Shown here: positions 57,364 to 64,000 of the stretch, piece by piece
How the letters are laid out: the number at the start of each line of letters is the position of its first letter
Position numbering within the stretch: the stretch's first letter is position 1
DNA from: Thermodesulfobacteriota bacterium
GTDB taxonomy: Bacteria; Desulfobacterota; Anaeroferrophillalia; Anaeroferrophillales; Tharpellaceae
Assembly: GCA_024763535.1 (NCBI GenBank)
Contig: JANTFH010000008.1
Coordinates: forward strand, 1 to 64,000
Length of the DNA: 64,000 bases
Reading direction: 5' to 3'
Notes under the pieces: generated by a model
Databases searched by the model: none
The model's input: the letters and a program-made list of their open reading frames with translations, nothing else
Told to the model about the DNA's origin: nothing
Translations under genes and position numbers: made by a program

Positions 57364-58200
57364 ATGAAAAAAAATATCGTTGCCCTTATCCTCTCACCCA
57401 GGTCGTCGGGTAACTGCGAAATCTTGACGAAAGAGATCTGCCGTCATGTTTCCGAAGAACACGATTTAACCCTGGTGCGTCTGACTGCCAAGGAGATCAA
57501 ACCGTGTAAAGGATGTTATGCTTGTCTTATGGGTGGAGGTTGCCCGCTTGACGATGATTTTATGGAAGTCGCAGAAGCTATGGCAAACTCGGATGCCGTC
57601 ATTATTGCGACCCCGACATATTTCATCGGCGCCAACGGTGTCTTGAAAGTTTTTCTGGACCGCTGTCTGCAGCTTTTTTCGGCAAAATTCAGTCTCAGGG
57701 GGAAACCGGTACTCAATCTGGTAACTGCTGGAATCAAAGGTGAAGCTGGATATAGTGAGATGATGCTTAACAGCTTCAGCTTGATCCTGGGAATGAAAAT
57801 AAAAGCTTCCGAAGTTTTTTACGGGGCCCTGCCGGGTGAAGTTTTTTATGAAAATGAGTCTCAGCTTAAGCGGGCCGCGGACTTAGGCGCAAAACTTTTT
57901 TCCGATAAAGAGCGCTCGTTTGCCGAATGGGCCTGCCCCTTATGCGGCAGTGATGTTATCCAGCTGCTGGGGAAAAAGCAGATTCAGTGTGTTGTCTGTC
58001 GTAATTATGGGGAGATTGTTACTGATGGAGATAGTCTTAAATTGGAGGTGACGATTAACCCCGATAATATCTTCTTCACCGAAGAGCAGGCTGGACGGCA
58101 TGGTTTATGGCTCCAGGGAATGAAGTCCAGATTTATGAAATTGAGAGGAAAACTGGCAAAATTAACCGGGGCTTACGCAGATGAAGGGGAGTGGCTGTAG
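57364..58200 (+). CDS. Iron-sulfur flavoprotein with C-terminal zinc ribbon
   Basis: This 278-aa protein has an NADPH-dependent FMN reductase/flavodoxin fold: LSPRSSGNCEILTK binds the FMN phosphate. The ISF-type cluster motif Cys48, Cys51, Cys54 and Cys60 (CKGCYACLMGGGC) follows, suggesting one [4Fe-4S] cluster. A second Cys set, Cys191/194 and Cys209/212 (CPLCG ... CVVC), looks like a zinc ribbon or rubredoxin-like knuckle. It probably passes electrons in anaerobic redox or oxygen-stress reactions. The ATG at 57364 is chosen over 57334 because AAGGAG precedes it by 7 nt. Confidence 0.85.
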   Translation: MKKNIVALILSPRSSGNCEILTKEICRHVSEEHDLTLVRLTAKEIKPCKGCYACLMGGGCPLDDDFMEVAEAMANSDAVIIATPTYFIGANGVLKVFLDRCLQLFSAKFSLRGKPVLNLVTAGIKGEAGYSEMMLNSFSLILGMKIKASEVFYGALPGEVFYENESQLKRAADLGAKLFSDKERSFAEWACPLCGSDVIQLLGKKQIQCVVCRNYGEIVTDGDSLKLEVTINPDNIFFTEEQAGRHGLWLQGMKSRFMKLRGKLAKLTGAYADEGEWL

Positions 58201-58209
58201 AGAACTGGA

Positions 58210-59259
58210 TTATCTCTCGCTGGTTTTTCGAGAGAGCATTTTCGGCTCCAGGATCTCTTTGAACATCTCAATAAAGACGGAGACGACCTGAGGGTCGAAC
58301 TGACTGCCGGAACCATTTTGAATCTCCTTGACCGCCACTCTAATCGGGAGAGGTTTACGGTATGATCTATCCGACGTCATGGCATCAAAGGTGTCGCAGA
58401 CCGCAATGATCCGGGCCAGAAACGGAATCTTATCCCGGGCCAGTCCTTTCGGGTAGCCGCTGCCGTCAAACCACTCATGGTGGGCTTCGATCGCGGGCAG
58501 GAGATGGCCGAGAAAATCCAGCGGCTCTAAAATTTTCACCCCCTTGCTGGGATGAGTTTTAATGGTCTCGAACTCAACCATATTAAGCCTTCCGGGTTTG
58601 TTGAGAAGCTGTTCCGAAATGCCGATTTTACCGATATCATGGAGTTGGGCGGCGTAGATAAGATTAGCTTGTTCCTCTTTTGAAAGACCTAGTCTTTCAG
58701 CCATTAGACCGGCGTATTCGGCAACCCTTTTTGAGTGTCCCTGAGTGTAGCGGTCTTTCGCTTCAATGGCGAGAATGAAAGAGCTGACTGTCTGCACCAC
58801 CTGGTTATGGAGAGCCTGAGTCGCTTCCTCGATTCTTTGTTCCAGGGTATTCTGATAGGATATCTTCTCTTCCTGGAGCTGGCGTCGTTCCAGAGCACGT
58901 TTTAATATGAAAAGCAGCTCTTTCACCCGGAAGGGCTTGGTCATATAGTCAAAGGCCCCGAGCCGCATATGATCGAGAGCCATGTCGAGCTGGGCAAAAC
59001 CGGTCAGAATGATAATCGGGATAAGCGGGTATTTTTCATGGCCGTAGACAATAACCTGATCTCCGGAGACTCGGGGCATTTTAAGGTCGCAGATGACAAC
59101 ATCAATTATATCATGATGTTCATCCAGGCAGGCTATCGCTTCGTCACCGTCACTGGCGGTAAGATATTCGAAGTTCAGATTATCCAGGGTTTCGGCCAGA
59201 ATCGCACGGATATCCTCTTCATCGTCAACCACGAGTACCAGTTTTCTTTCGTTTCTCAT
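58210..59259 (-). CDS. Response regulator with HD-GYP domain (c-di-GMP phosphodiesterase)
   Basis: This 349-aa RpfG-like protein has a receiver with Asp58 in VVICDLKMP and conserved Lys in MTKPFRV. The HD-GYP domain carries HDIGKIGI, and HHEWFDGSGYPKGL with the GYP triplet. It should hydrolyse c-di-GMP when phosphorylated. No partner kinase is adjacent. A TTGACA (59320-59315, minus) with TAGGGT 17 nt on is a weak promoter candidate. It is convergent with the flavoprotein gene, 9 nt between stops. Confidence 0.93.
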   Translation of the reverse strand: MRNERKLVLVVDDEEDIRAILAETLDNLNFEYLTASDGDEAIACLDEHHDIIDVVICDLKMPRVSGDQVIVYGHEKYPLIPIIILTGFAQLDMALDHMRLGAFDYMTKPFRVKELLFILKRALERRQLQEEKISYQNTLEQRIEEATQALHNQVVQTVSSFILAIEAKDRYTQGHSKRVAEYAGLMAERLGLSKEEQANLIYAAQLHDIGKIGISEQLLNKPGRLNMVEFETIKTHPSKGVKILEPLDFLGHLLPAIEAHHEWFDGSGYPKGLARDKIPFLARIIAVCDTFDAMTSDRSYRKPLPIRVAVKEIQNGSGSQFDPQVVSVFIEMFKEILEPKMLSRKTSER

Positions 59260-59359
59260 AAATATTATCTTTTGTTGAGTTGCATTTTTTTACCCTATTG
59301 ATTTTCATGGTATTTGTCAAGTTATCATAATTTCAAGCTATTTTTTTGGAGGTATCGCA

Positions 59360-59848
59360 GTGGAGAGTGAAACAATTATGCCGGCTGAGGATCTGGCCCG
59401 GGTTGTCCATGATTTTCAAAAAGAGGGTAAGAAGATCGTTTTTACCAATGGCTGTTTTGATATCCTGCATCCCGGTCATACAACCTATCTGGCCAAAGCC
59501 CGGGCCTTGGGAGATATGCTGATTGTCGGGGTGAACTCCGATAGTTCGGTGCGGCGGCTGAAAGGTGAGAAACGGCCGATAATGCCGGAAAGTGCCCGGA
59601 CCCGGCTGCTGGCGGCACTTAAGGCGGTTGATTTCGTCACGATCTTCAGCGAGGATAATCCCTATGAGTTGATCAAGCTGCTTGAGCCCGATATTCTGGT
59701 CAAAGGGGGCGACTGGGACAGCGGTGCCATCATCGGCCGTGACCTGGTTGAAGCCCGGGGCGGGTCGGTTCAATCACTGCCTTTTATTGATCAATTTTCG
59801 ACCACAACCATAATTGAAGAAATTCTTGCAAGGTATCGGGAGAAGTAA
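59360..59848 (+). CDS. rfaE2: D-glycero-beta-D-manno-heptose 1-phosphate adenylyltransferase (HldE domain 2)
   Basis: This 162-aa nucleotidyltransferase makes ADP-heptose for LPS core. Motifs are TNGCFDILHPGHTTYL (HxGH), GVNSDSSVRRLKG and the terminal STTTIIE. It is the free C-terminal domain of HldE; the kinase domain (rfaE1) is encoded elsewhere. It starts at GTG (59360) with GGAGGT six nt before it. Its stop overlaps the next ATG by one nt. Confidence 0.93.
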   Translation: MESETIMPAEDLARVVHDFQKEGKKIVFTNGCFDILHPGHTTYLAKARALGDMLIVGVNSDSSVRRLKGEKRPIMPESARTRLLAALKAVDFVTIFSEDNPYELIKLLEPDILVKGGDWDSGAIIGRDLVEARGGSVQSLPFIDQFSTTTIIEEILARYREK

Positions 59849-60507
59849 TGTCTGCGGCAAGATTTTTTCTGTTTGATCTCGATAATACTCTCTATCCCAG
59901 AAACTGCGGTCTGTTTGACCATATCGACAGCCTGATTAACCGTTATCTGCTGGAGAAGATTGGAATTCCGGCAGCCGAAGTCGATCTTAAGCGGCGTCTG
60001 TATATGAAGGCGCACGGTACCACCTTGAACGGTCTGATTGCCCATCATAACGTCGACCCTGATGACTATCTCGAATTTGTTCATAATGTCCCGCTTCAGG
60101 ATTATCTCAAACCGGATATCGGATTGAAAACTATGCTCGCCGAACTGCCGGGGAAAAAATATATCTTCTCCAACGCCTCAAATGAGCACTGCCTCAAGGT
60201 ACTTGACTGTCTGGGTCTGGAGGAGAACTTCTCCGCCATCTATGATATCAACTCTTTTGATTATCGGCCGAAACCGGATATCGCGATTTATCGGGAACTT
60301 CTGGATGATATTGAGGCTCAGGCCGGAGACGGGGTGATGATTGATGATATGGCGGTTAATCTGCTGCCGGCGGCGGCTCTGGGCATGGCCACTATTCTTT
60401 TCACTCCGGCAATCTCCAACCGGGTCTCAAGTGACAACCGTCAGCTTACCTCGTTGCTGGATCTGCCGCAGATTCTTGAGGAGATCAGCGGCGGCCGTCC
60501 GGATTAA
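59848..60507 (+). CDS. HAD-family pyrimidine 5'-nucleotidase-like hydrolase
   Basis: This 219-aa HAD protein of the pyrimidine 5'-nucleotidase branch has motif I FLFDLDNTLYP, motif II Ser in FSNAS, and motif IV VMIDDMAVN, plus a small alpha-helical cap. It overlaps the heptose enzyme gene by 1 nt and shares its transcript. Substrates may be nucleotides or sugar phosphates; linkage hints at LPS-precursor metabolism. Its 3' end overlaps the convergent methyltransferase by 4 nt. Confidence 0.85.
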   Translation: MSAARFFLFDLDNTLYPRNCGLFDHIDSLINRYLLEKIGIPAAEVDLKRRLYMKAHGTTLNGLIAHHNVDPDDYLEFVHNVPLQDYLKPDIGLKTMLAELPGKKYIFSNASNEHCLKVLDCLGLEENFSAIYDINSFDYRPKPDIAIYRELLDDIEAQAGDGVMIDDMAVNLLPAAALGMATILFTPAISNRVSSDNRQLTSLLDLPQILEEISGGRPD

Positions 60508-61250
60508 GCTTTTTTCCTGATTACTATCTCACAACGGGCTACCGGATCAATCCGTTCCAGTTCATTCAGCCGGCTGATTTCAAGCCCGGCATTTTTCACT
60601 GCCACCCGCAATTCGGTTTCACTCAGGGCTCCGCCGATATTCCAGAGCCAATTGTCAACCTCGTCAGCAAAACCCGGCGGCAGGCTTTCGCTCAGGAGAA
60701 AATCGTAAATCAGGATAGAGCCGTCATTTCGCAAAAGCTGCGTCAGCTGCTTAAAAAAATCAGTTTTATTGTAAACCAGATTAAAAGAGCCGTTCATAAG
60801 AATCAGATCGGCAGGCTGCAGACCGGATTGCTTGATGTGGTTCAGATCAGCTTTAAGCAGGGTTATTCTAGCGGATTGTTCGGGAAAATTTTGGAGACGT
60901 CTGCGGCCAATCTCCAGCAGGCCGGAACTACTGTCGATGGCAACGATCTCTTTTAATTGCGGCAGCATGAGGGCACAGCCCAGAACATCCAGGACTGAAC
61001 CGCAGCCCAGATCGAGCATCGTGCCCGGCTCAAGTTCGACGATTTTGGCAAATGGGTTGGCAAGGGGAAAGGCCTGATCAAAACTTTCCGGCGGCAGAGC
61101 TTCAAGCAGGGCCGGCGGGTAGCCGAGCTTTTGCAGCAGGGTTAAGCCCCGGTCAATCGCTACGGGTTTTAAGAGGCCGTCTTCACATTCTGAAATCCGG
61201 TCATACATCTGCTGCAGGGCCAGATGCAGTCTGGTGGGAAATTTATTCAT
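60504..61250 (-). CDS. SAM-dependent class I methyltransferase
   Basis: This 248-aa methyltransferase has motif I MLDLGCGSVLDVLGCAL, acidic motif II IVAIDSSSGLLEI, and ADLILMNGSFNLV. The general shape resembles ArsM-like enzymes (block NPFAKIVELEPGT), but the arsenic-binding Cys set is not seen. Its ATG overlaps the znuB stop (TGATG), so it is the last gene of the zinc ABC operon. The substrate is unknown; a metal-linked or metallophore role can only be guessed from position. Confidence 0.8.
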   Translation of the reverse strand: MNKFPTRLHLALQQMYDRISECEDGLLKPVAIDRGLTLLQKLGYPPALLEALPPESFDQAFPLANPFAKIVELEPGTMLDLGCGSVLDVLGCALMLPQLKEIVAIDSSSGLLEIGRRRLQNFPEQSARITLLKADLNHIKQSGLQPADLILMNGSFNLVYNKTDFFKQLTQLLRNDGSILIYDFLLSESLPPGFADEVDNWLWNIGGALSETELRVAVKNAGLEISRLNELERIDPVARCEIVIRKKA

Positions 61251-62098
61251 CAGTACAAATTTTTATTCCTTTTGAGAGCAGCCAGGAAAAAGTAGATAAC
61301 TCCGGCACAGACGATTATGATCGGACCGCACGAAAGGTTGGCGCTGTAGCTTATACTGAGGCCGCCGACAATGGCGATAGAGGAAAAGAGTATTGCCAGG
61401 CCCATCATGCCGGAGAGGGTGCGGGCATAGAGGGCGGCGGTCGCCGCCGGCAGCGTCAGCATGGCGATAACCATGACAATCCCGACTACACGAATCATCA
61501 GGACGACACTGACTGCGGTTAAGCCCAACAGCAGTTGGTAGAAGAGATCAACCTTCAGACCCCGCAACCGGGCAAATTCCTCATCAAAACAGATGGCGGT
61601 GATGATGTGGTAGAAACGGTAGAAAAAGAGAATGATAACCGTATCCAGAGCAATTATAAGTTTCAGATCGCGGCCTGAAACCAGAAGAATATCCCCGAAA
61701 AGATAACTTGTAATATCAAAATAACCCGGCGTCATATCCATAAAAATAATTCCAACAGCCATACCTATAGCCCAGGTTGCTCCGATCATGACCTCCTCTC
61801 TTTTTTTCATTGTGCCGGAGCCGAAACGGGCAATAATGAAAGCCGATAAAAGTGCGGCCAGCAGGGCTCCGTAAAGAGGATCAAGCCATTCCAGGGCAAA
61901 AACGGTTTTCAACCAAATTACCGCCCCGATTCCTCCTAAAACCGAATGCGAAACCGCTCCGGCCAGATAACTGATGCGCCGGCTGATTACATAGGTGCCG
62001 ATAATGCCGAAGGTAACGCTTGAAAAAAGTCCTACCAGCAGAGTCTGTCGCAGAAAAAGATTATTGGGATCGGCCAGGGCCCGGAAAAAATCCATCAT
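61250..62098 (-). CDS. znuB: Zinc/manganese ABC transporter permease (ZnuB-like)
   Basis: This 282-aa ABC-3 permease has about 7-8 membrane helices and the family blocks ISYLAGAVSHSVLGGIGAV, LRGLKVDLFYQLLLGLTAVSV (cited in part as LRGLKVDL) and VVLMIRVVGIVMVIAML. It imports metal with ZnuC and ZnuA. It begins 2 nt before the znuC stop region and is coupled to the methyltransferase. Confidence 0.9.
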   Translation of the reverse strand: MMDFFRALADPNNLFLRQTLLVGLFSSVTFGIIGTYVISRRISYLAGAVSHSVLGGIGAVIWLKTVFALEWLDPLYGALLAALLSAFIIARFGSGTMKKREEVMIGATWAIGMAVGIIFMDMTPGYFDITSYLFGDILLVSGRDLKLIIALDTVIILFFYRFYHIITAICFDEEFARLRGLKVDLFYQLLLGLTAVSVVLMIRVVGIVMVIAMLTLPAATAALYARTLSGMMGLAILFSSIAIVGGLSISYSANLSCGPIIIVCAGVIYFFLAALKRNKNLY

Positions 62099-62099
62099 C

Positions 62100-62918
62100 T
62101 TAGCTTTTACCTTTCAGATTAAGCGGTTCATGGTCGCCGGAGAAAGGATCGTAATGGCTGTGACCGGAGGGGCCGCAGCGGTGGTCGTGACGGATAAGGT
62201 CGAAATCACCGCCGTAGATCTCCTTGATAATGGTACCGTTGATCCGGCTGGTGGGATGAATAACGACTTCGTGATTGACACAGATAACACTTTTAACGAA
62301 ATGAGAGACAAAGCCTAGATCGTGTGAAACCAGGAGAATGGTCATCTTTTGGTTGAGCCGGGCCAGGGTTTCATAGAGGTTTTCTTCGCTGCGCGGGTCA
62401 ATGTTGGAGGTTGGTTCGTCGAGCAGGAGGAGTTCCGGCTCACTGCAGAGGGCCCGGGCGATAAGTACCCGCTGTCGCTGCCCGCCGGAGAGACGGTTAA
62501 AGTGTTTTTGAGTAAAATCCGCCATGCCCACTTCAGCCAGGGCCGCTTTTGCCTGGGCGGTGGCGGTGCGGGGAAAACTTCCGTTGAGACCTTTTCCGCA
62601 TTGATCAATGCGGCCGGTGAGCACTACCTCAAGCACGGAGATCGGAAACTGCGGATCAAGCTGGGCGTGCTGCGGCATATAACCGATTTTACGGCGGGCT
62701 TTTACCGGAGTCGTGCCGAAAACTTCAATTGTTCCCTGACCCGGTTTAAGCAGTCCCAGAATTAGTTTGAGGAGAGTGGTTTTCCCGCCCCCGTTAGGAC
62801 CGACGATGCTAGCCAGTTCGCCCCTGTCAATCTTAAGATTGACATTTTCTAAAACCGGGTTGTCGGAATAGGAGAAATTAAGATCTTTGATAGAGATTAC
62901 TGGAATTTCCAAACTCAT
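62100..62918 (-). CDS. znuC: Zinc ABC transporter ATP-binding protein (ZnuC-like) with His-rich tail
   Basis: This 272-aa ATPase has Walker A GPNGGGKTTLL, signature LSGGQRQRVLIARAL and Walker B LLLLDEPTSNID. The last ~30 residues carry five His (244, 246, 253, 255, 263) and Cys248 (HDHRCGPSGHSH), probably binding metal. The start overlaps the znuA stop. Confidence 0.92.
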   Translation of the reverse strand: MSLEIPVISIKDLNFSYSDNPVLENVNLKIDRGELASIVGPNGGGKTTLLKLILGLLKPGQGTIEVFGTTPVKARRKIGYMPQHAQLDPQFPISVLEVVLTGRIDQCGKGLNGSFPRTATAQAKAALAEVGMADFTQKHFNRLSGGQRQRVLIARALCSEPELLLLDEPTSNIDPRSEENLYETLARLNQKMTILLVSHDLGFVSHFVKSVICVNHEVVIHPTSRINGTIIKEIYGGDFDLIRHDHRCGPSGHSHYDPFSGDHEPLNLKGKS

Positions 62919-63853
62919 GGTTTTGCCTTGAGATGTGCTTGAATGGTGGTCGCAATATGCCTGAGATTATCGCAGTAGTTTACGGCAAGCGGGTCGATTC
63001 CAATAACCGCGCAATCTAAGGCTACGGCGATTTTTTGCGCACTCTGGCGGTCGAATTGGGGTTGAACGAAGAGGGCGGCAATTTTTTCCGCCCGGGCCCG
63101 CTGCATAAATGCCGCAAGTTCCCGGGCTTTCGGTGTTTTCCCGGCAAGTTCAATGGCTTCCTGCTTTAATCCATAGGCCCGGGCAAAATAGCTGAAAGCC
63201 GGATGATAGACAAAAATTGTTTGGTCGCGATAGGGAACAAATGACTCTTTTAACTCTTTATTAAGAACATTAAGTTTTGATTTTAATGTATTAAAATTTT
63301 TAGTGTATTTTTTTTCGCCGTCCGGATCTATACGGATTAATGCCCGGCAGATGGTGGCCGCCTGTTTAAGAGCCAGTTCCGGGTCAAGCCAGGTATGGGG
63401 ATCTAAGCCCTGATGTTGATTATGGCGATGTTCTCCGGCCATCGGCTGCAGTTTGATTCCGCTTTGTGTGTCTATAATTTCAGGGGACTTAGGCAGGGTT
63501 TTAAGTTTGCTTAACAGAGCATTTTCAAAAGGAAGCCCAACCTTGAAAAAGAGCCGGGCCCGGCTTAAATCACGAATCTGCAGCGGGGTCGGGGCGTAGG
63601 TTGCCGGACTTCTGCCGGGCGGCAGAGCCAATTTGGCCGAAACCCGGTCGCCGCCGATCTCCCGGCAGAAATCGAGGTGAGCCCCAACACTGACAAACAC
63701 CGGAATCGGTAGATGCTGTACGGTTTGGACGGAGGAGCCGGCGGCTATCGCCGAATCTCTCAGACCAGCAATCAGAATAAAAAGTGCCGTCAGAATGAGC
63801 AAAGATATTCCGAACCGTGCTTTAGACTGTTTTTTTATCATTACAGTTGTCAT
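62915..63853 (-). CDS. znuA: Zinc ABC transporter substrate-binding protein (ZnuA-like)
   Basis: This 312-aa exported protein has an N-terminal signal helix (ISLLILTALFILIAGL). Metal-site His residues are seen in GEHRHNQHQGLDPHTWLDPE (a short His-rich loop followed by the conserved DPHTWLDP), FVYHPAFSYFA and near LFVQPQFD. A zinc specificity is inferred from the His loop. The start at ATG 63853 gives a normal signal; ATG 63841 is also possible. The longer frame to 63910 has only a TTG. Confidence 0.88.
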   Translation of the reverse strand: MTTVMIKKQSKARFGISLLILTALFILIAGLRDSAIAAGSSVQTVQHLPIPVFVSVGAHLDFCREIGGDRVSAKLALPPGRSPATYAPTPLQIRDLSRARLFFKVGLPFENALLSKLKTLPKSPEIIDTQSGIKLQPMAGEHRHNQHQGLDPHTWLDPELALKQAATICRALIRIDPDGEKKYTKNFNTLKSKLNVLNKELKESFVPYRDQTIFVYHPAFSYFARAYGLKQEAIELAGKTPKARELAAFMQRARAEKIAALFVQPQFDRQSAQKIAVALDCAVIGIDPLAVNYCDNLRHIATTIQAHLKAKP

Positions 63854-63938
63854 TCGCTGCTGTTGAGAAGTGGGTTCTGAAGATAGTTTCTGATTTACCA
63901 CAAACAACAAAATCGGTAAACTCCAAAGTTACAATTTC

Positions 63939-63967
63939 TTGACACTATTCCCACCAGCAACTATAGA
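63939..63967 (+). promoter_or_regulatory. Strong sigma-70 promoter reading out of the window
   Basis: TTGACA (63939-63944) and TATAGA (63962-63967) are separated by 17 nt. A small palindrome GATCTGTCGCAGATC (63970-63984) covers the expected start point. It points right, so it drives an unseen gene or RNA beyond the edge and is divergent from znuA. Confidence 0.65.
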
Positions 63968-64000
63968 ATGATCTGTCGCAGATCACCGCAAAACCAGCGC

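Noticed and set aside
1-64000. CRISPR arrays, tRNA, rRNA and full insertion sequences
   Set aside because: No regular direct-repeat/spacer pattern, no cloverleaf or rRNA sequence, and no transposase or integrase frame were seen.

Overview
The window reads as a housekeeping-rich stretch of the chromosome of a Gram-negative, probably anaerobic proteobacterium. A Desulfobacterota/deltaproteobacterial affiliation fits best. The reasons are an aldehyde:ferredoxin oxidoreductase, an iron-sulfur flavoprotein, ATP-dependent PEP carboxykinase, heptose-nucleotide synthesis for LPS, both RpoS- and RpoH-type sigma factors, the PrsK/PrsR pair of PEP-CTERM/exosortase organisms, and the order ftsH-folP-cdaA-cdaR-glmM. 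The phylum is an inference from gene content; no rRNA or tRNA is visible. Genes are densely packed on both strands, often with start/stop overlaps.

Layout. 1-4.8 kb: the 3' part of prsK, prsR, a CPBP (CAAX-type) membrane protease, a small HAD phosphatase and a LuxR-type regulator. The protease and phosphatase genes sit between two inverted copies of a 59-bp palindromic repeat. 4.8-11.5 kb (minus): citrate synthase, dGTPase-like and a 1403-aa SNF2 helicase, tightly coupled. 11.6-13.3 kb: a YadGH-type ABC-2 exporter. 13.4-16.0 kb: clpB (minus). 16.0-16.7 kb: two short inverted-repeat elements, one interrupted by a structured insertion. 16.7-19 kb: aldehyde:ferredoxin oxidoreductase and a YgbA-like protein. 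19.2-27.8 kb (plus): ispG, DUF1232, mutL, a LolB-like lipoprotein, trxB, pcm, rpoS, dxs. 34.7-27.75 kb (minus): ftsH, a kinase-fold protein, folP, cdaA, cdaR, glmM, i.e. membrane proteolysis, folate, c-di-AMP and the cell-wall precursor GlcN-1-P. 35-38.6 kb: der, an IHF/HU gene, a phosphatidyltransferase and an ArsA/Get3-like ATPase. 38.8-44.7 kb: an acyltransferase, an MFS carrier, a ChaN-PDZ lipoprotein, a 47-aa membrane protein not previously delimited, and recD2. 45-51.2 kb: an acyl-CoA synthetase, an unknown 218-aa protein, rpoH under a perfect CIRCE operator, and a Pat-type acetyltransferase. 51.3-56.6 kb: dnaE and pckA. 57.4-64 kb: an iron-sulfur flavoprotein, an HD-GYP regulator, hldE domain 2, a HAD nucleotidase, and a zinc ABC operon (znuA-znuC-znuB-methyltransferase).

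How it works together. Stress response is a recurring theme: HrcA/CIRCE probably controls rpoH, which may feed clpB and ftsH; pcm sits directly on rpoS. Central carbon metabolism is represented by gltA, pckA, acyl-CoA synthetase and the Pat-like acetyltransferase. Isoprenoid synthesis has its first (dxs) and a late step (ispG) in one co-directional run.

I did not find an obvious new multi-gene system. The most unusual content is non-coding: three families of short structured repeats, one nested with an apparent target duplication and two with stem-preserving base changes, plus a terminator-bearing leader upstream of ftsH.
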